Of a stretch of DNA of 64,000 bases, positions 45,599 through 54,595 are shown one piece after another; the stretch's first letter is position 1, and the number at the start of each line of letters is the position of its first letter. Source of the stretch: CAMAVH01 sp036500145 (GTDB taxonomy: Bacteria > Pseudomonadota > Alphaproteobacteria > SMXQ01); assembly GCA_036500145.1 (NCBI GenBank), contig DASYCO010000045.1:44247-108246 (forward strand), given 5' to 3'. A program made the translations under genes and the position numbers. The notes beneath the pieces were generated by a model. That model was given only the letters and a program-made list of their open reading frames with translations, did not search any database and was not told where the DNA came from.

Positions 45599-47032
45599 AT
45601 GTCCCCCAGCGCGACGACCGAGCCGCCCGAAGCCTCCAGCTATGCCGACCTGTTCCGCGAGGGACGGGCGCTCTACACCGCGGCGATCGTCCTCGGCGTG
45701 ATGGTGCATGCGCTGCAGGTGCTCGTCATGGCGATCATCATGCCGACGGTGGTGGCCGACATCGGCGGCGGGGCGTTCTACACCTGGGCGTCGATGCTCT
45801 ATTCCGTCGGCGGCATCCTCGGCACGGCGGCGGTCGGGCCGATCTGGCGCAGGCTCGGCCGGCGCAACGGCATGGCCTTCGCCGGGCTGGGCTTCCTCGT
45901 CGGCGCCGTCGCCTGCGCCCTGGCGCCGAACATGGGGGCGCTGATCGTCGCGCGAACGGTCCAAGGCTTTTCCGGCGGCCTCGTCGTCGGCGGCAGCATG
46001 GACCTGGTCAGCGCCAAGTTCAAAGGCCCGCAGCGCGCCCGCATCCTCTCGATCTACCAGGGCACTTGGCTGGTGGCGCAGCTCCTCGGTCCCGGCATCG
46101 GCGGCAGCTTCGCCGCCATGGGCTGGTGGCGCGGCTCGTTCTGGAGCATGGTGCCCTTCCTGGTGCCGTTCTGCCTGCTCGTCTGGCTGCGCATTCCCAA
46201 GGGCATGGGCGAGACGACGGGGCGGGCGACCTTTCCGGCGGGGCGCTTCGCGCTGCTCATGGCGGGCGTCCTGTCCATCGCCGGCGCCGGCCCGGCGGGC
46301 GCCGACTGGCTGCGCGTCTGCTTCGTCGTCCTCGGCGTCGCCCTGGTCTGGCTGACCTTCCGCCTGGACAGGGAATCGACCAACAGGCTCTATCCCTCGG
46401 GCCTGCTGTCGCTGCGCTCGCCGGTCGGCCTGGCGCTGTGGATGGTGTTCGTGGCGGGGCTGACGCAGGCGTCGATCACGCTATTCCTGCCGCTGCTGCT
46501 GCAGGTGGCCTACGGCGTGACGCCGCTGCTCATCAGCTACCTGACGATCCTGATCTCCTGCGGCTGGACGTTCGGCGCCTTCGTCGTCTCCGGCTGGACC
46601 GGGCGGCGCGAGGACATCATGCTGCAGACGGGGCCGCTGCTGATGCTCGTCGGCGTCGCCTGCCTGGTGGTCGCGACATGGGCCATGTCGCTGGCCACCC
46701 TCACGGTCGGCGCCGGCCTGCTCGGCCTCGGCATCGGCATCCACCACGTCAACCTGAGCGCGCGGGCCATCGGCTACGCCCTGCCGGGCGAGGAGGGGCT
46801 CACCGCCTCGTCGCTGCCCTCCTTGCGCGGGCTCGGCACCACCTTCGGCGCGGCGACCTCGGGCATGGTCGCCAACATGGCGGGGCTGAACGAGGTCCAT
46901 GACCCGGCGACCGTCAGCGAGGCGACCAGCATGGTCTTCGCCGTCGGCCTGCTGCCGCTCGTCTGCTCGTCGCTCTTCATGTTCCGCTTCGTGCGCTTCC
47001 GCCGCGCGGGCGTCCCCAATGCGCCGGCTTGA
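45599..47032 (+). CDS. MFS transporter (DHA2-like)
   Basis: The 477-residue protein has about 14 hydrophobic segments, as expected for the 14-spanner DHA2 branch of the MFS. Motif A-like WRRLGRRNGMAFA follows segment 2. VARTVQGFSGGLVVGGSMDLVSAKF is a typical motif B/C region. The family often exports drugs or dyes. The start at 45599 lacks a clear ribosome site; it is followed after 67 bases by a substrate-binding-protein-like gene on the same strand, but a functional link is not known. Confidence 0.8.
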   Translation: MSPSATTEPPEASSYADLFREGRALYTAAIVLGVMVHALQVLVMAIIMPTVVADIGGGAFYTWASMLYSVGGILGTAAVGPIWRRLGRRNGMAFAGLGFLVGAVACALAPNMGALIVARTVQGFSGGLVVGGSMDLVSAKFKGPQRARILSIYQGTWLVAQLLGPGIGGSFAAMGWWRGSFWSMVPFLVPFCLLVWLRIPKGMGETTGRATFPAGRFALLMAGVLSIAGAGPAGADWLRVCFVVLGVALVWLTFRLDRESTNRLYPSGLLSLRSPVGLALWMVFVAGLTQASITLFLPLLLQVAYGVTPLLISYLTILISCGWTFGAFVVSGWTGRREDIMLQTGPLLMLVGVACLVVATWAMSLATLTVGAGLLGLGIGIHHVNLSARAIGYALPGEEGLTASSLPSLRGLGTTFGAATSGMVANMAGLNEVHDPATVSEATSMVFAVGLLPLVCSSLFMFRFVRFRRAGVPNAPA

Positions 47033-47098
47033 AGGCCGGCGCGATCTCTGGCCCAATAAGATACGAATTTCCCTAATGCCTGACGGAGCCTTCGCGAC

Positions 47099-48022
47099 AT
47101 GAAACTCGCCGTCCCGGACCTCATCTCGAATTCCTACTTTCCCGCCGTCGCCGCCGTCGAGCTCGGCTTTTTCGCCGCCGAGGGGCTCGACGTCGAGTTC
47201 GAGATGATCTTCCCGGTCGACCGCGCCTACCGCGAGCTGCGCGACGGTAACATCCACTTCGTCGGCGGCTCGTCGCACTCGGCGCTCGCGGCCTTTCCCG
47301 AATGGCAGGGCGTCAAGCTGCTCTGCGCCCAGGCTCAGGGCATGTATTGGTTCCTCGTCATGCGCGCCGACCTGAAGGCCGCGCGCGGCGACCTCTCGGC
47401 GGTGAAGGGCAAGAGCATCGGCGCGGCCCCCTGGGTCGAGATGGGCCTGCGCGGCCTGCTCAAGGAAGGCGGCATCGACCTGGAGCGCGACAAGGTCACC
47501 ATCGCCCCGGTGCCGGGCGCCGTGGGCGCCGGCGTGAACTTCGGCGTGACGGCGGCCAAGGCGCTGGCCGAGGGCAAGATCGACGGCTTCTGGGCCAACG
47601 GCATGGGCACCGAAGTGGCGGTGCGCAGCGGCGCCGGCACGGTGGTGCTCGACGTGCGGCGCGGCGACGGGCCGAAGTCCTGCTTCAACTACACCATGGC
47701 CTCGCTGGCGACGACGGACGCGCTGCTGCAGGCCAACCCGAAGCTGGCCGGTGCCGCCGTGCGCGCCATCCTGAAGACCCACGCGGCCCTGAAGGCCGAT
47801 CCGGAGCTGGCGACCAAGGTCGGCCGCAAGCATTTCCCGGCCTCCGAGGCCGAGCTGATCGCCGAGCTGATCCGGCGCGACCTGCCTTACTACGACCCGA
47901 CGATCTCGGAAGAGTTCGTCGCCGGCATGAACGCCTTTTCGCGCGACATCGGCATCCTCAAGGGCGCGCCCGCCTACGACGAGGTCGTGTCCAAGGAGGC
48001 GCGCGCCTTCTGGCGCGGCTGA
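47099..48022 (+). CDS. NMT1/THI5-like (SsuA/TauA-type) substrate-binding protein without a signal peptide
   Basis: The 307-residue product has the NMT1/THI5 fold signs: NSYFPAVAAVELGFFAAEGLDVEFE near the N terminus, DGNIHFVGGSSHSALAAF, and KTHAALKADPELATKVGRKHFP near the C terminus. These proteins usually deliver sulfonates, nitrate or pyrimidine precursors to an ABC importer. Here there is no signal peptide: the fold starts at residue 2. No ABC permease or ATPase gene is adjacent. It may act in the cytoplasm as a binding protein or an enzyme, as the yeast THI5 relatives do, or the true start may have been missed. Confidence 0.72.
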   Translation: MKLAVPDLISNSYFPAVAAVELGFFAAEGLDVEFEMIFPVDRAYRELRDGNIHFVGGSSHSALAAFPEWQGVKLLCAQAQGMYWFLVMRADLKAARGDLSAVKGKSIGAAPWVEMGLRGLLKEGGIDLERDKVTIAPVPGAVGAGVNFGVTAAKALAEGKIDGFWANGMGTEVAVRSGAGTVVLDVRRGDGPKSCFNYTMASLATTDALLQANPKLAGAAVRAILKTHAALKADPELATKVGRKHFPASEAELIAELIRRDLPYYDPTISEEFVAGMNAFSRDIGILKGAPAYDEVVSKEARAFWRG

Positions 48023-48165
48023 TCGCGCGTCGTTACGGCCGGGAAAGCGGCTGGAACGGCGGCGAGGCCGCGCCCGCTCTATGACCTGTCGCGCGAAGGC
48101 TTTATAGTCGCGGCGAGGGCGGTCCCGACCATTCACCCGCCGCCCGCGTCAGCCGTGGGTTCATC

Positions 48166-49995
48166 TTGGATTCTCTCCTCCTTCCGATCGTCGTCCTGCT
48201 GATCGCCGCCATCATCGCGGTGCCGTTCGCCAAGCGGCTCGGCATCGGCAGCATCATCGGCTACCTGATCGCCGGCATCGTCGTCGGCCCGGCCGGCTTC
48301 GGGCTGATCCGCGACACGGAAAGCGCCAGCCACGTCTCCGAGCTGGGCGTGGTCATGCTGCTGTTCCTGATCGGGCTCGAGCTGAAGCCGGCGCGCCTCT
48401 GGATCATGCGCCGCACGGTCTTCCTGTTCGGCGGCGCGCAAGTCTTCGTCACGGCGGCGCTGTTCACCGGCCTGGCGCTGTGGTTCGGCCTGACGCTGCC
48501 GATTTCCCTGGTCATCGGCTTCGGCCTGTCCATGTCCTCGACGGCGCTGGTGCTGCCGCTGCTGGCGGAGCGCGACCTGCTCGGCACGCCGCCCGGCCGC
48601 GACGGGCTCGGCGTGCTGCTGTTCCAGGACCTGATCTTCATTCCCATCGTGGCGCTGCTGCCTTTCCTCGGCGCCCCGGGCGGCGGCAACGTCGCGCCGA
48701 GCTGGCAGGGCATCGCCATTGGCGCGCTCTGCGTCGCCGCGATCTTCCTCGGCGGCCGCTACCTGGTGCGGCCGCTGTTCTACCTTGCCGACCTGGTCAA
48801 GGCGCGCGAGCTCTACACGGCGGTCGCCCTGCTGATGGTGATCGGCACGGCGCTGCTGGCTGCCGTGGCGGGCCTGTCCATGTCGCTCGGCGCCTTCCTC
48901 GCCGGCGTCATGCTGTCGGATTCCGAATACCGCCACGAGATCCAGGCCGACATCGAGCCCTTCGAGGGACTGCTGCTCGGCCTGTTCTTCGCCTCGATGG
49001 GCATGTCGCTCGACACCAACCTGCTGTTCAGCGCGCCGTTGCAGATCTTCGCCGGCGTCGCCGTGCTGCTGCTGGGCAAGAGCGCGGTGCTGTTCGCCCT
49101 GTCCAGGCTGTTCGGCCAGGATAGGCTGTCGGCGAGCCGCATGGCGGTGCTGCTGGCGCAGGGCGGCGAATTCGCGCTGGTGCTGTTCGGCTTCGCCGTG
49201 GGCGAAGGGATATTGCCGCCCGCCCTGTCGTCGCAGCTCTCGATGATCGTCATTCTCTCGATGGTGGCGACGCCCTTGCTCTTCGCGCTGCACGAAGAAT
49301 GGATGATGCCGCGCTTCTTCCTGCGCAACCCGCCGCCCGAATATGACGCCATCGAGGACGAGAACCCCCAGGTCATCATCTGCGGCTTCGGCCGCGTCGG
49401 GCAGATCGTCGGCCGTATCCTGCGCATGCGCGGCATCCCCTTCACCGCGCTCGACAACAGCGCCGAGCAGGTTGACGTCATCCGCCGCTTCGGCGGCAAG
49501 GTTTATTTCGGCGATTCGGCCCGCACCGACCTGCTGCGCGCGGCGGGCGCGGACCATGCCAAGGACATCGTGATCGCCATCTCGAACCTGACCAGCTCGA
49601 TCCGCGTCATCGACACGATCCAACGGCATTTTCCGCATCTGCGCATCTTTGCCCGCGCGCGCAACCGCCGCCATGCCCACCTGCTGATGGACCGCGAGGT
49701 CGCCGGCCATGTGCGCGAGACGCTCTATTCCAGCCTCTATCTCTCGGAGCAACTGCTGATCGACCTCGGCGTCAACCGCGAGGAAGCGCGCCGCAGCCTG
49801 CGGCGCTTCCTCGCCCATGACGAGAAGACGCTGGTCGAGCAACACGCGGTCTACCAGGACGAGGTGCAGATGATCCAGACCTCGCGCCAGGCGGCGCAAG
49901 AACTGGAAAGCCTGCTGCAGTCCGACACCGAGGACAACGAATCCGTCAGCGGTCCTGGCCCTGAAGCGCCCCTGCCTCTCGGCGAGAAGGCTTGA
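48166..49995 (+). CDS. CPA2-family cation:proton antiporter with RCK (TrkA-N) domain, KefB-like
   Basis: The 609-residue protein has about 12-13 membrane segments (residues about 3-385) with the CPA2 features IGYLIAGIVVGPAGFGLI, LGVVMLLFLIGLELKP and GFGLSMSSTALVLPLL. A cytosolic NAD-binding RCK domain follows (VIICGFGRVGQIVGRIL, about residue 402 on). It resembles KefB/KefC potassium-efflux antiporters, which protect against electrophiles. A TTG start at 48166 is used because the membrane sequence starts immediately; the ribosome site is weak. No KefF/G ancillary gene is nearby. Confidence 0.87.
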   Translation: MDSLLLPIVVLLIAAIIAVPFAKRLGIGSIIGYLIAGIVVGPAGFGLIRDTESASHVSELGVVMLLFLIGLELKPARLWIMRRTVFLFGGAQVFVTAALFTGLALWFGLTLPISLVIGFGLSMSSTALVLPLLAERDLLGTPPGRDGLGVLLFQDLIFIPIVALLPFLGAPGGGNVAPSWQGIAIGALCVAAIFLGGRYLVRPLFYLADLVKARELYTAVALLMVIGTALLAAVAGLSMSLGAFLAGVMLSDSEYRHEIQADIEPFEGLLLGLFFASMGMSLDTNLLFSAPLQIFAGVAVLLLGKSAVLFALSRLFGQDRLSASRMAVLLAQGGEFALVLFGFAVGEGILPPALSSQLSMIVILSMVATPLLFALHEEWMMPRFFLRNPPPEYDAIEDENPQVIICGFGRVGQIVGRILRMRGIPFTALDNSAEQVDVIRRFGGKVYFGDSARTDLLRAAGADHAKDIVIAISNLTSSIRVIDTIQRHFPHLRIFARARNRRHAHLLMDREVAGHVRETLYSSLYLSEQLLIDLGVNREEARRSLRRFLAHDEKTLVEQHAVYQDEVQMIQTSRQAAQELESLLQSDTEDNESVSGPGPEAPLPLGEKA

Positions 49996-50002
49996 AGCAG
50001 GC

Positions 50003-50179
50003 TTAGGCCTGGGGCGGAACCTGCTGCGGCGGCTGCTCGATCGGCGGCATTTCCTGCGGCGGCTGTTGCGAGGGAACCTCGGCGGGCGGCGCTTGCGCCG
50101 GCTGTGGCGGGTTCATCGGCGGCGCGCGTTCGGGCGGCGGGATCGATGGTTCCTGGACGGGTTTGACTTCTTCCGGCAT
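50003..50179 (-). CDS. Small proline/glutamine-rich protein
   Basis: The family is not recognised. The 58-residue product starts MPEEVKPVQEPSIPPPERAPP and is made largely of Pro, Gln, Glu and Ala with recurring PPQ-type steps. It has no signal peptide and is probably unstructured. The ATG at 50179 follows a GGAGA ribosome site 8-12 bases upstream. Its start faces the SDR gene across a short region with an EcfG-like promoter motif in both directions, suggesting stress control. A non-coding explanation cannot be excluded. Confidence 0.5.
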   Translation of the reverse strand: MPEEVKPVQEPSIPPPERAPPMNPPQPAQAPPAEVPSQQPPQEMPPIEQPPQQVPPQA

Positions 50180-50216
50180 GGAGCACGTCTCCTGAAAAGG
50201 GGATGAGGCTGGAATA

Positions 50217-50243
50217 GGAACGATTCGCCGCGCGATCTGTTCT
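50217..50243. promoter_or_regulatory. Bidirectional near-consensus EcfG promoter
   Basis: Plus strand: GGAAC (50217-50221), 16-base spacer, TGTT (50238-50241), one mismatch, facing the SDR gene. Minus strand: AGAAC (50243-50239), 16-base spacer, CGTT (50222-50219), one mismatch, facing the proline-rich peptide gene. The 13 bases AACGATTCGCCGC (50219-50231) also occur at the exact extensin-gene promoter. Confidence 0.45.
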
Positions 50244-50273
50244 CCATCTATTCCATCCAGGACGGAGAAACCC

Positions 50274-51128
50274 ATGCCGGAGACCCAGCAGCGCAAGCCC
50301 CAGCATCAGGATCACCAGCCCGGAACGCGCGGCGAGATGGACCCGCAGCCGACCGACAATGCGTCGGGCTACAAGGGCAGCGGCAGGCTCAAGGGCAAGG
50401 CGGCGCTGATCACCGGCGGCGACAGCGGCATTGGCCGCTCGACCGCCATCAGCTTCGCCAAGGAAGGCGCCGACGTCTGCATCGTCTACCTGGAAGAGAG
50501 CCAGGACGCGAAGGACGCGAAGCGGCTGATCGAGGCGCAGGGCGTGAAGTCGCTGCTGTGCCAGGGCGACATCGGCGACGAGGAGTTCTGCCGCGTCGCG
50601 GTGCAGAAGGCCGTGGAGCAGTTCGGGGGGCTCGACATCGTCGTCAACAACGCCGCCGTGCAATATCCGGAAGACGACGTCCTCGACATCAAGGCCGATT
50701 GCCTGGAGCGCACCTTCCGCACCAACATCTTCGCCGTGTTCTACCTCGTGCAGGCGGCGCTGCCGCACCTGCGCAAGGAAGGCTGCATCATCAATACGGC
50801 CTCGATCACGGCGTTTGCCGGCCAGCCGATCCTGATAGACTATTCCTCGACCAAGGGCGCCATCGTCTCCTTCACGCGCTCCCTGGCCAAGTCGCTGGTC
50901 AAGAAGGGCATCCGCGTCAACGCCGTGGCGCCGGGGCCGGTCTGGACGCCGCTGATCCCGTCGTCGTTCGACGCCGAGCAGGTGGCGAAGTTCGGCAGCG
51001 ACAATCCGATGGGGCGCGCGGCCAAGGCCGACGAGATTTCACCGGCCTTCGTCTTCCTCGCCTCGGCCGATTCGCGCTTCATGACCGGCCAGGTGCTGCA
51101 TGTGAACGGCGGCGAGCATTTCGGCTAA
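50274..51128 (+). CDS. SDR-family oxidoreductase (general-stress-protein-39/YghA-like)
   Basis: The 284-residue short-chain dehydrogenase has a long polar N-terminal extension (residues 1-40, rich in Gln, His and Pro). Then come the cofactor motif TGGDSGIGRS, NNAA, and the catalytic Tyr-Lys pair in IDYSSTKGAIVSFTRSLA, with the Ser in TASITAF. This extended form matches the YghA/GSP39 branch found in many stress regulons. The substrate is unknown. It is 12 bases upstream of ligD, so the two may be co-transcribed and under the same EcfG-like promoter. Confidence 0.88.
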   Translation: MPETQQRKPQHQDHQPGTRGEMDPQPTDNASGYKGSGRLKGKAALITGGDSGIGRSTAISFAKEGADVCIVYLEESQDAKDAKRLIEAQGVKSLLCQGDIGDEEFCRVAVQKAVEQFGGLDIVVNNAAVQYPEDDVLDIKADCLERTFRTNIFAVFYLVQAALPHLRKEGCIINTASITAFAGQPILIDYSSTKGAIVSFTRSLAKSLVKKGIRVNAVAPGPVWTPLIPSSFDAEQVAKFGSDNPMGRAAKADEISPAFVFLASADSRFMTGQVLHVNGGEHFG

Positions 51129-51140
51129 GGGGCATTGGCC

Positions 51141-53588
51141 ATGGCGCTCAGGACCTATCGCAAGAAGCGGGACTTCACGAAGACGCAGGAGCCGTCCGGC
51201 GGCCCGCGCGCGGCCAAGGACAAGGATGCGCATTTCGTCGTGCACAAGCATGACGCGAGCCATCTGCACTTCGACCTGCGGCTGGAGATGAACGGCGTGC
51301 TCAAGTCCTGGGCGGTGCCCAAGGGGCCGAGCCTCGATCCAGCCGACAAGCGCCTGGCCGTCGAGGTCGAGGATCACCCTCTCGAATATGGCGGCTTCGA
51401 AGGCAGCATCCCGAAAGGCCAATATGGCGGCGGCACGGTGCAGCTGTGGGACCGCGGTCCCTTGCATTACGAGGGCGACGTCGCGCCGTCCACGGCCCTG
51501 AAGAAGGGCGATCTCAAATTCACGGTCGACGGCGAGCATATGCGCGGCAGCTGGGCGCTCGTGCGCATGGTTCGCCGCAACGAGAAGCGCAACAACTGGC
51601 TGCTGATCAAGCATAAGGACGCCTATGCCAAAACAGGCAAGGCAGCCGACATCGCGAGCATCGACGAGTCGGTGAAGAGCGGCCGAAGCATGGCGGAGAT
51701 CGCAGGCGATAAACCGGCGAAGAAGTCTGCCAAGGCGAAGAAAGCGGCTCCCAAGAAGCAGGCCGTAAAGAAGGCTGCGGCGAAGAAGTTGCCGCGCAAG
51801 GCGGCCTTCATCAAGCCGCAGCTCGCCACCTTGGCCGAGCATCCGCCGGGGACCGGCGACTGGATTCATGAGGTCAAGTTCGACGGCTATCGCGTGCAAT
51901 GCCAGGTGCGCGACGGCGAAGCCGTCTGCTATTCGCGCAAGGGCCTCGACTGGACCCATCGTTTTTCGGAAATCGCCGAAGACTGTTCAGGCTTGGGCGA
52001 CTGCATCCTCGATGGCGAGGTGGTGGCGCTGAACGCGCGCGGCGAGACGGATTTCTCGGCGTTGCAGGCGGCCTTGAGCGAGGAGAAGACGGACAAGCTC
52101 GTCTATTACGTCTTCGACCTGCTTGCCGAGGGCGGCGGGGACTTGCGCGAGCTGCCGCTGTCCGAGCGCAAGGCGCGGCTGGAGGCGCTGCTCGACGGCG
52201 CGCCGAACCGCATCCGCTACGTCTCGCATTTCGACGAAGCCGGCGAGGCTGTTCTGAAGTCCGCCTGCCGCATGGCCTTCGAGGGCGTCGTCTCGAAGCG
52301 CGCCGAGGCGTCCTATCAGTCGGGCCGCAACGCCAGCTGGCTCAAGACGAAATGCCGCGGCCGCGAGGAGTTTGTCGTCGGCGGCTACTGGCCGGGCTCC
52401 AGCGGCAAGGGCATCGGCGCGCTGCTCGTCGGCCTGCCGCAGGGCAAGTCTTTCGCCTACAAGGGCCGCGTCGGCACCGGCTACAATCAAGCCGTGGTGA
52501 GCAAGCTGCTGCCGCAATTGCGCAAGCTGAAGGTGAAGGCGTCGCCCTTCGAGGGCACGCAGCCCGCGAGCCTGAAGGGCCTCATCTGGGTCAAGCCGCA
52601 GCTCGTCGCCGAAGTCGAATATGCCGGCTGGACAGCCGATGGCATCCTGCGCCAGGCGGCCTTCAAGGGCCTGCGCGACGACAAGAGCGCCGCCGAGGTG
52701 GGGCAGGACCGCGCCCGCAAGGTGGTGGCCAGCGGCAAGGCCGGCGCCGTGGTGCTGACCAATCCGGACAAGAAGCTGTGGCCCGACGACGGCGTGACCA
52801 AGGCCGACCTTGCCGCATATTTCCGCGCCGTCGGGCCGGCCCTGCTGCGCTTCATCCAGGGGCGGCCGATCTCGATCCTGCGCATTCCCGACGGCATCGG
52901 CGCGCAGCAGATCTTCCAGCGCCATCGCATGGGCGGCATGTCCGCCCTCATCGAGGACGTGAAGCTTTCGAAGGAGCGACAGCCCTATCTCATGGTCAAC
53001 CGCGTGGAGGGGCTGGAAGCGCTGGCGCAGCTCGGCACGGCGGAGCTGCACGCCTGGGGCGCCACGGCGGACGACATCGAGCGTCCCGACCAGTTCACCA
53101 TTGATCTCGATCCCGATCCGGCGGTGTCCTTCGCAGACCTGAAGAAGGCGACGCTGGAGGTGCGCGATCACCTGGAGAGCCTGGGCTTTGCCGCTTACCT
53201 CAAGCTGACCGGCGGCAAGGGCCTGCATGTGGTGACGCCGCTCGAGCCTGCGGCGGACTGGGAAAGGACGAAGACCTTCGCCCATCAGTTCGTCTCGACC
53301 ATCGCCGAAGCCGATCCCAAGCGCTTCGTCACGGTGGCGACGAAGGCCAGGCGCAAGGGAAAGATCTTCCTCGACTACCTGCGCAACGGGCGCGGAGCCA
53401 CGGCCATCGTGCCTTGGTCACCGCGCGCGCGGCCCGGCGCGCCGATCAGCCTGCCGGTGCCCTGGAGCCTGCTGGAGAAGGCGCGGACCATGCCGGTCTT
53501 CACCATCAAGACGCTGAAGGCGGCAGAGAAGGCGAGCGATCCCTGGCGAAATTTCGACAAGGACCGCAAGCCGCTCAAGTTCAAATAG
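51141..53588 (+). CDS. ligD: ATP-dependent DNA ligase LigD (phosphoesterase-ligase-polymerase)
   Basis: This 815-residue three-domain NHEJ enzyme has an N-terminal 3'-phosphoesterase domain (residues about 28-170, HFVVHKHDASHLHFDLRLEM), a Lys/Ala-rich linker (about 190-222), an ATP-ligase domain with nucleotidyl Lys246 in EVKFDGYR (about 225-520) and a C-terminal primase-like polymerase domain (about 540-800, with DLDPDP near 655). The order PE-Lig-Pol is common in alpha- and some other proteobacteria, unlike the Mycobacterium order. The ATG at 51141 is chosen (AAGGGG upstream). It works with Ku, encoded on the opposite strand 3 bases past its stop, to join double-strand breaks. Confidence 0.95.
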   Translation: MALRTYRKKRDFTKTQEPSGGPRAAKDKDAHFVVHKHDASHLHFDLRLEMNGVLKSWAVPKGPSLDPADKRLAVEVEDHPLEYGGFEGSIPKGQYGGGTVQLWDRGPLHYEGDVAPSTALKKGDLKFTVDGEHMRGSWALVRMVRRNEKRNNWLLIKHKDAYAKTGKAADIASIDESVKSGRSMAEIAGDKPAKKSAKAKKAAPKKQAVKKAAAKKLPRKAAFIKPQLATLAEHPPGTGDWIHEVKFDGYRVQCQVRDGEAVCYSRKGLDWTHRFSEIAEDCSGLGDCILDGEVVALNARGETDFSALQAALSEEKTDKLVYYVFDLLAEGGGDLRELPLSERKARLEALLDGAPNRIRYVSHFDEAGEAVLKSACRMAFEGVVSKRAEASYQSGRNASWLKTKCRGREEFVVGGYWPGSSGKGIGALLVGLPQGKSFAYKGRVGTGYNQAVVSKLLPQLRKLKVKASPFEGTQPASLKGLIWVKPQLVAEVEYAGWTADGILRQAAFKGLRDDKSAAEVGQDRARKVVASGKAGAVVLTNPDKKLWPDDGVTKADLAAYFRAVGPALLRFIQGRPISILRIPDGIGAQQIFQRHRMGGMSALIEDVKLSKERQPYLMVNRVEGLEALAQLGTAELHAWGATADDIERPDQFTIDLDPDPAVSFADLKKATLEVRDHLESLGFAAYLKLTGGKGLHVVTPLEPAADWERTKTFAHQFVSTIAEADPKRFVTVATKARRKGKIFLDYLRNGRGATAIVPWSPRARPGAPISLPVPWSLLEKARTMPVFTIKTLKAAEKASDPWRNFDKDRKPLKFK

Positions 53589-53591
53589 CGG

Positions 53592-54479
53592 TCAAGCGCT
53601 CTTGCGCTTGGCGGGCCGCTTGCGTTTCGCGGCGGGCTTCTTCCTGGCTGGGGCCTTCTTCTTCGCCTGTGCGTCGAGGAAGCGCGCCGCGCGCTTCTGG
53701 CTGTCGCCCTTGCCGGCGAGGCTCTTGCGCAGCGCCTCCATGAGGTCGACGACCTTCTCGTCTTCGGGCTCCGGCTCGGCGGCGACGATCTTCTGGCCTT
53801 TTTCCTTGCGCTTGATGAGGGCGCGCAGGGCGTCCTCGTAGCGGTCCTTGAAGTCGTTCGGCTCGAAGGCGGCGGCCTGCTGCTCGATGATCTTCTCGGC
53901 GATGTCGAGCATCTTCTTGTCGGCGCGGCGCGTTTTGATGTCGCCGAAATATTCCTTCTCGTCGACGATCTCGTCGCGGCTGCGCAGGGTGCTGAGCAGC
54001 AGACCGTTGCCGCGCGGCTCCAGCGCCACGATGCGCTCGCGGCTGTGCATCACCAGGCGGCCGAGCGCCAGCTTGGCGGTCTTCTCCATGGCCTGGCGGA
54101 TCACCGCATAGGCGTCGTTGCCGGTCTTGCCGTTCGGCACCAGGTAGTAGGGGTGGTTCCAGTAGATGCGGTCGATGTCGGCGGCGTCGACGAACTCCTC
54201 GATGTCGATGGTCTTGGTCGAAGGCAGGCGGACGTTCTCGATCTCCTTGGGCGTGACGACGACGTAGTGGTTCTTGGTGATCTCGAAGCCCTTGACCAGG
54301 TCCTTGCGCTCGACCTCGCCCAATTCCGGGTCGTGCGGCAGCATGCGGATGCGGTTGTTGGTCTTCTTGTGCAGCCAGTGGAAGGAGATGTCGTTGGTGG
54401 CCGTGGTCGCGTTGTAGAGCGCGACGGGGCAGGACACGAGCGAGAGCTGCAGGTGGCCTTCCCAGATGGGGCGGGGCAT
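53592..54479 (-). CDS. ku: Ku protein (bacterial NHEJ end-binding factor)
   Basis: The 295-residue Ku core begins PRPIWEGHLQLSLVSCPVALYNAT, with ELGEVERKDLVKGFEITKNHYVVVTPKEIENV and EIVDEKEYFGDIKTRRADKKMLDIAEKIIEQQ. It binds broken DNA ends as a homodimer and recruits LigD. The C-terminal tail (about residues 260-295) is Lys/Arg/Pro/Ala-rich and may bind DNA non-specifically. It is convergent with ligD, with only 3 bases between the two stop codons. A one-mismatch EcfG promoter (GGAAT-N16-CGTT) lies 36-60 bases upstream of its start. Ku/LigD control by the general stress sigma factor has been described in Sinorhizobium. Confidence 0.93.
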   Translation of the reverse strand: MPRPIWEGHLQLSLVSCPVALYNATTATNDISFHWLHKKTNNRIRMLPHDPELGEVERKDLVKGFEITKNHYVVVTPKEIENVRLPSTKTIDIEEFVDAADIDRIYWNHPYYLVPNGKTGNDAYAVIRQAMEKTAKLALGRLVMHSRERIVALEPRGNGLLLSTLRSRDEIVDEKEYFGDIKTRRADKKMLDIAEKIIEQQAAAFEPNDFKDRYEDALRALIKRKEKGQKIVAAEPEPEDEKVVDLMEALRKSLAGKGDSQKRAARFLDAQAKKKAPARKKPAAKRKRPAKRKSA

Positions 54480-54514
54480 GGGACGTCTCCCTGGTAGATG
54501 GATCGCCCTGGCTA

Positions 54515-54539
54515 AACGCCGGGCGGCGCAGACAATTCC
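54515..54539 (-). promoter_or_regulatory. Near-consensus EcfG promoter upstream of ku
   Basis: On the minus strand GGAAT (54539-54535), a 16-base spacer and CGTT (54518-54515) differ from the consensus only in the last base of the -35 box. The start codon of ku is 36 bases downstream of the CGTT. Confidence 0.45.
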
Positions 54540-54595
54540 CCCGGTCTTTTCCCCATGATATAAAGGCTCTCATAAGAAATCAGGGAGATGCGTGA

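Noticed and set aside
48052..48077. GGAAC-N17-CGCT on the plus strand before the KefB-like gene
   Set aside because: One mismatch in a GC-rich stretch with no further support; chance match is likely.
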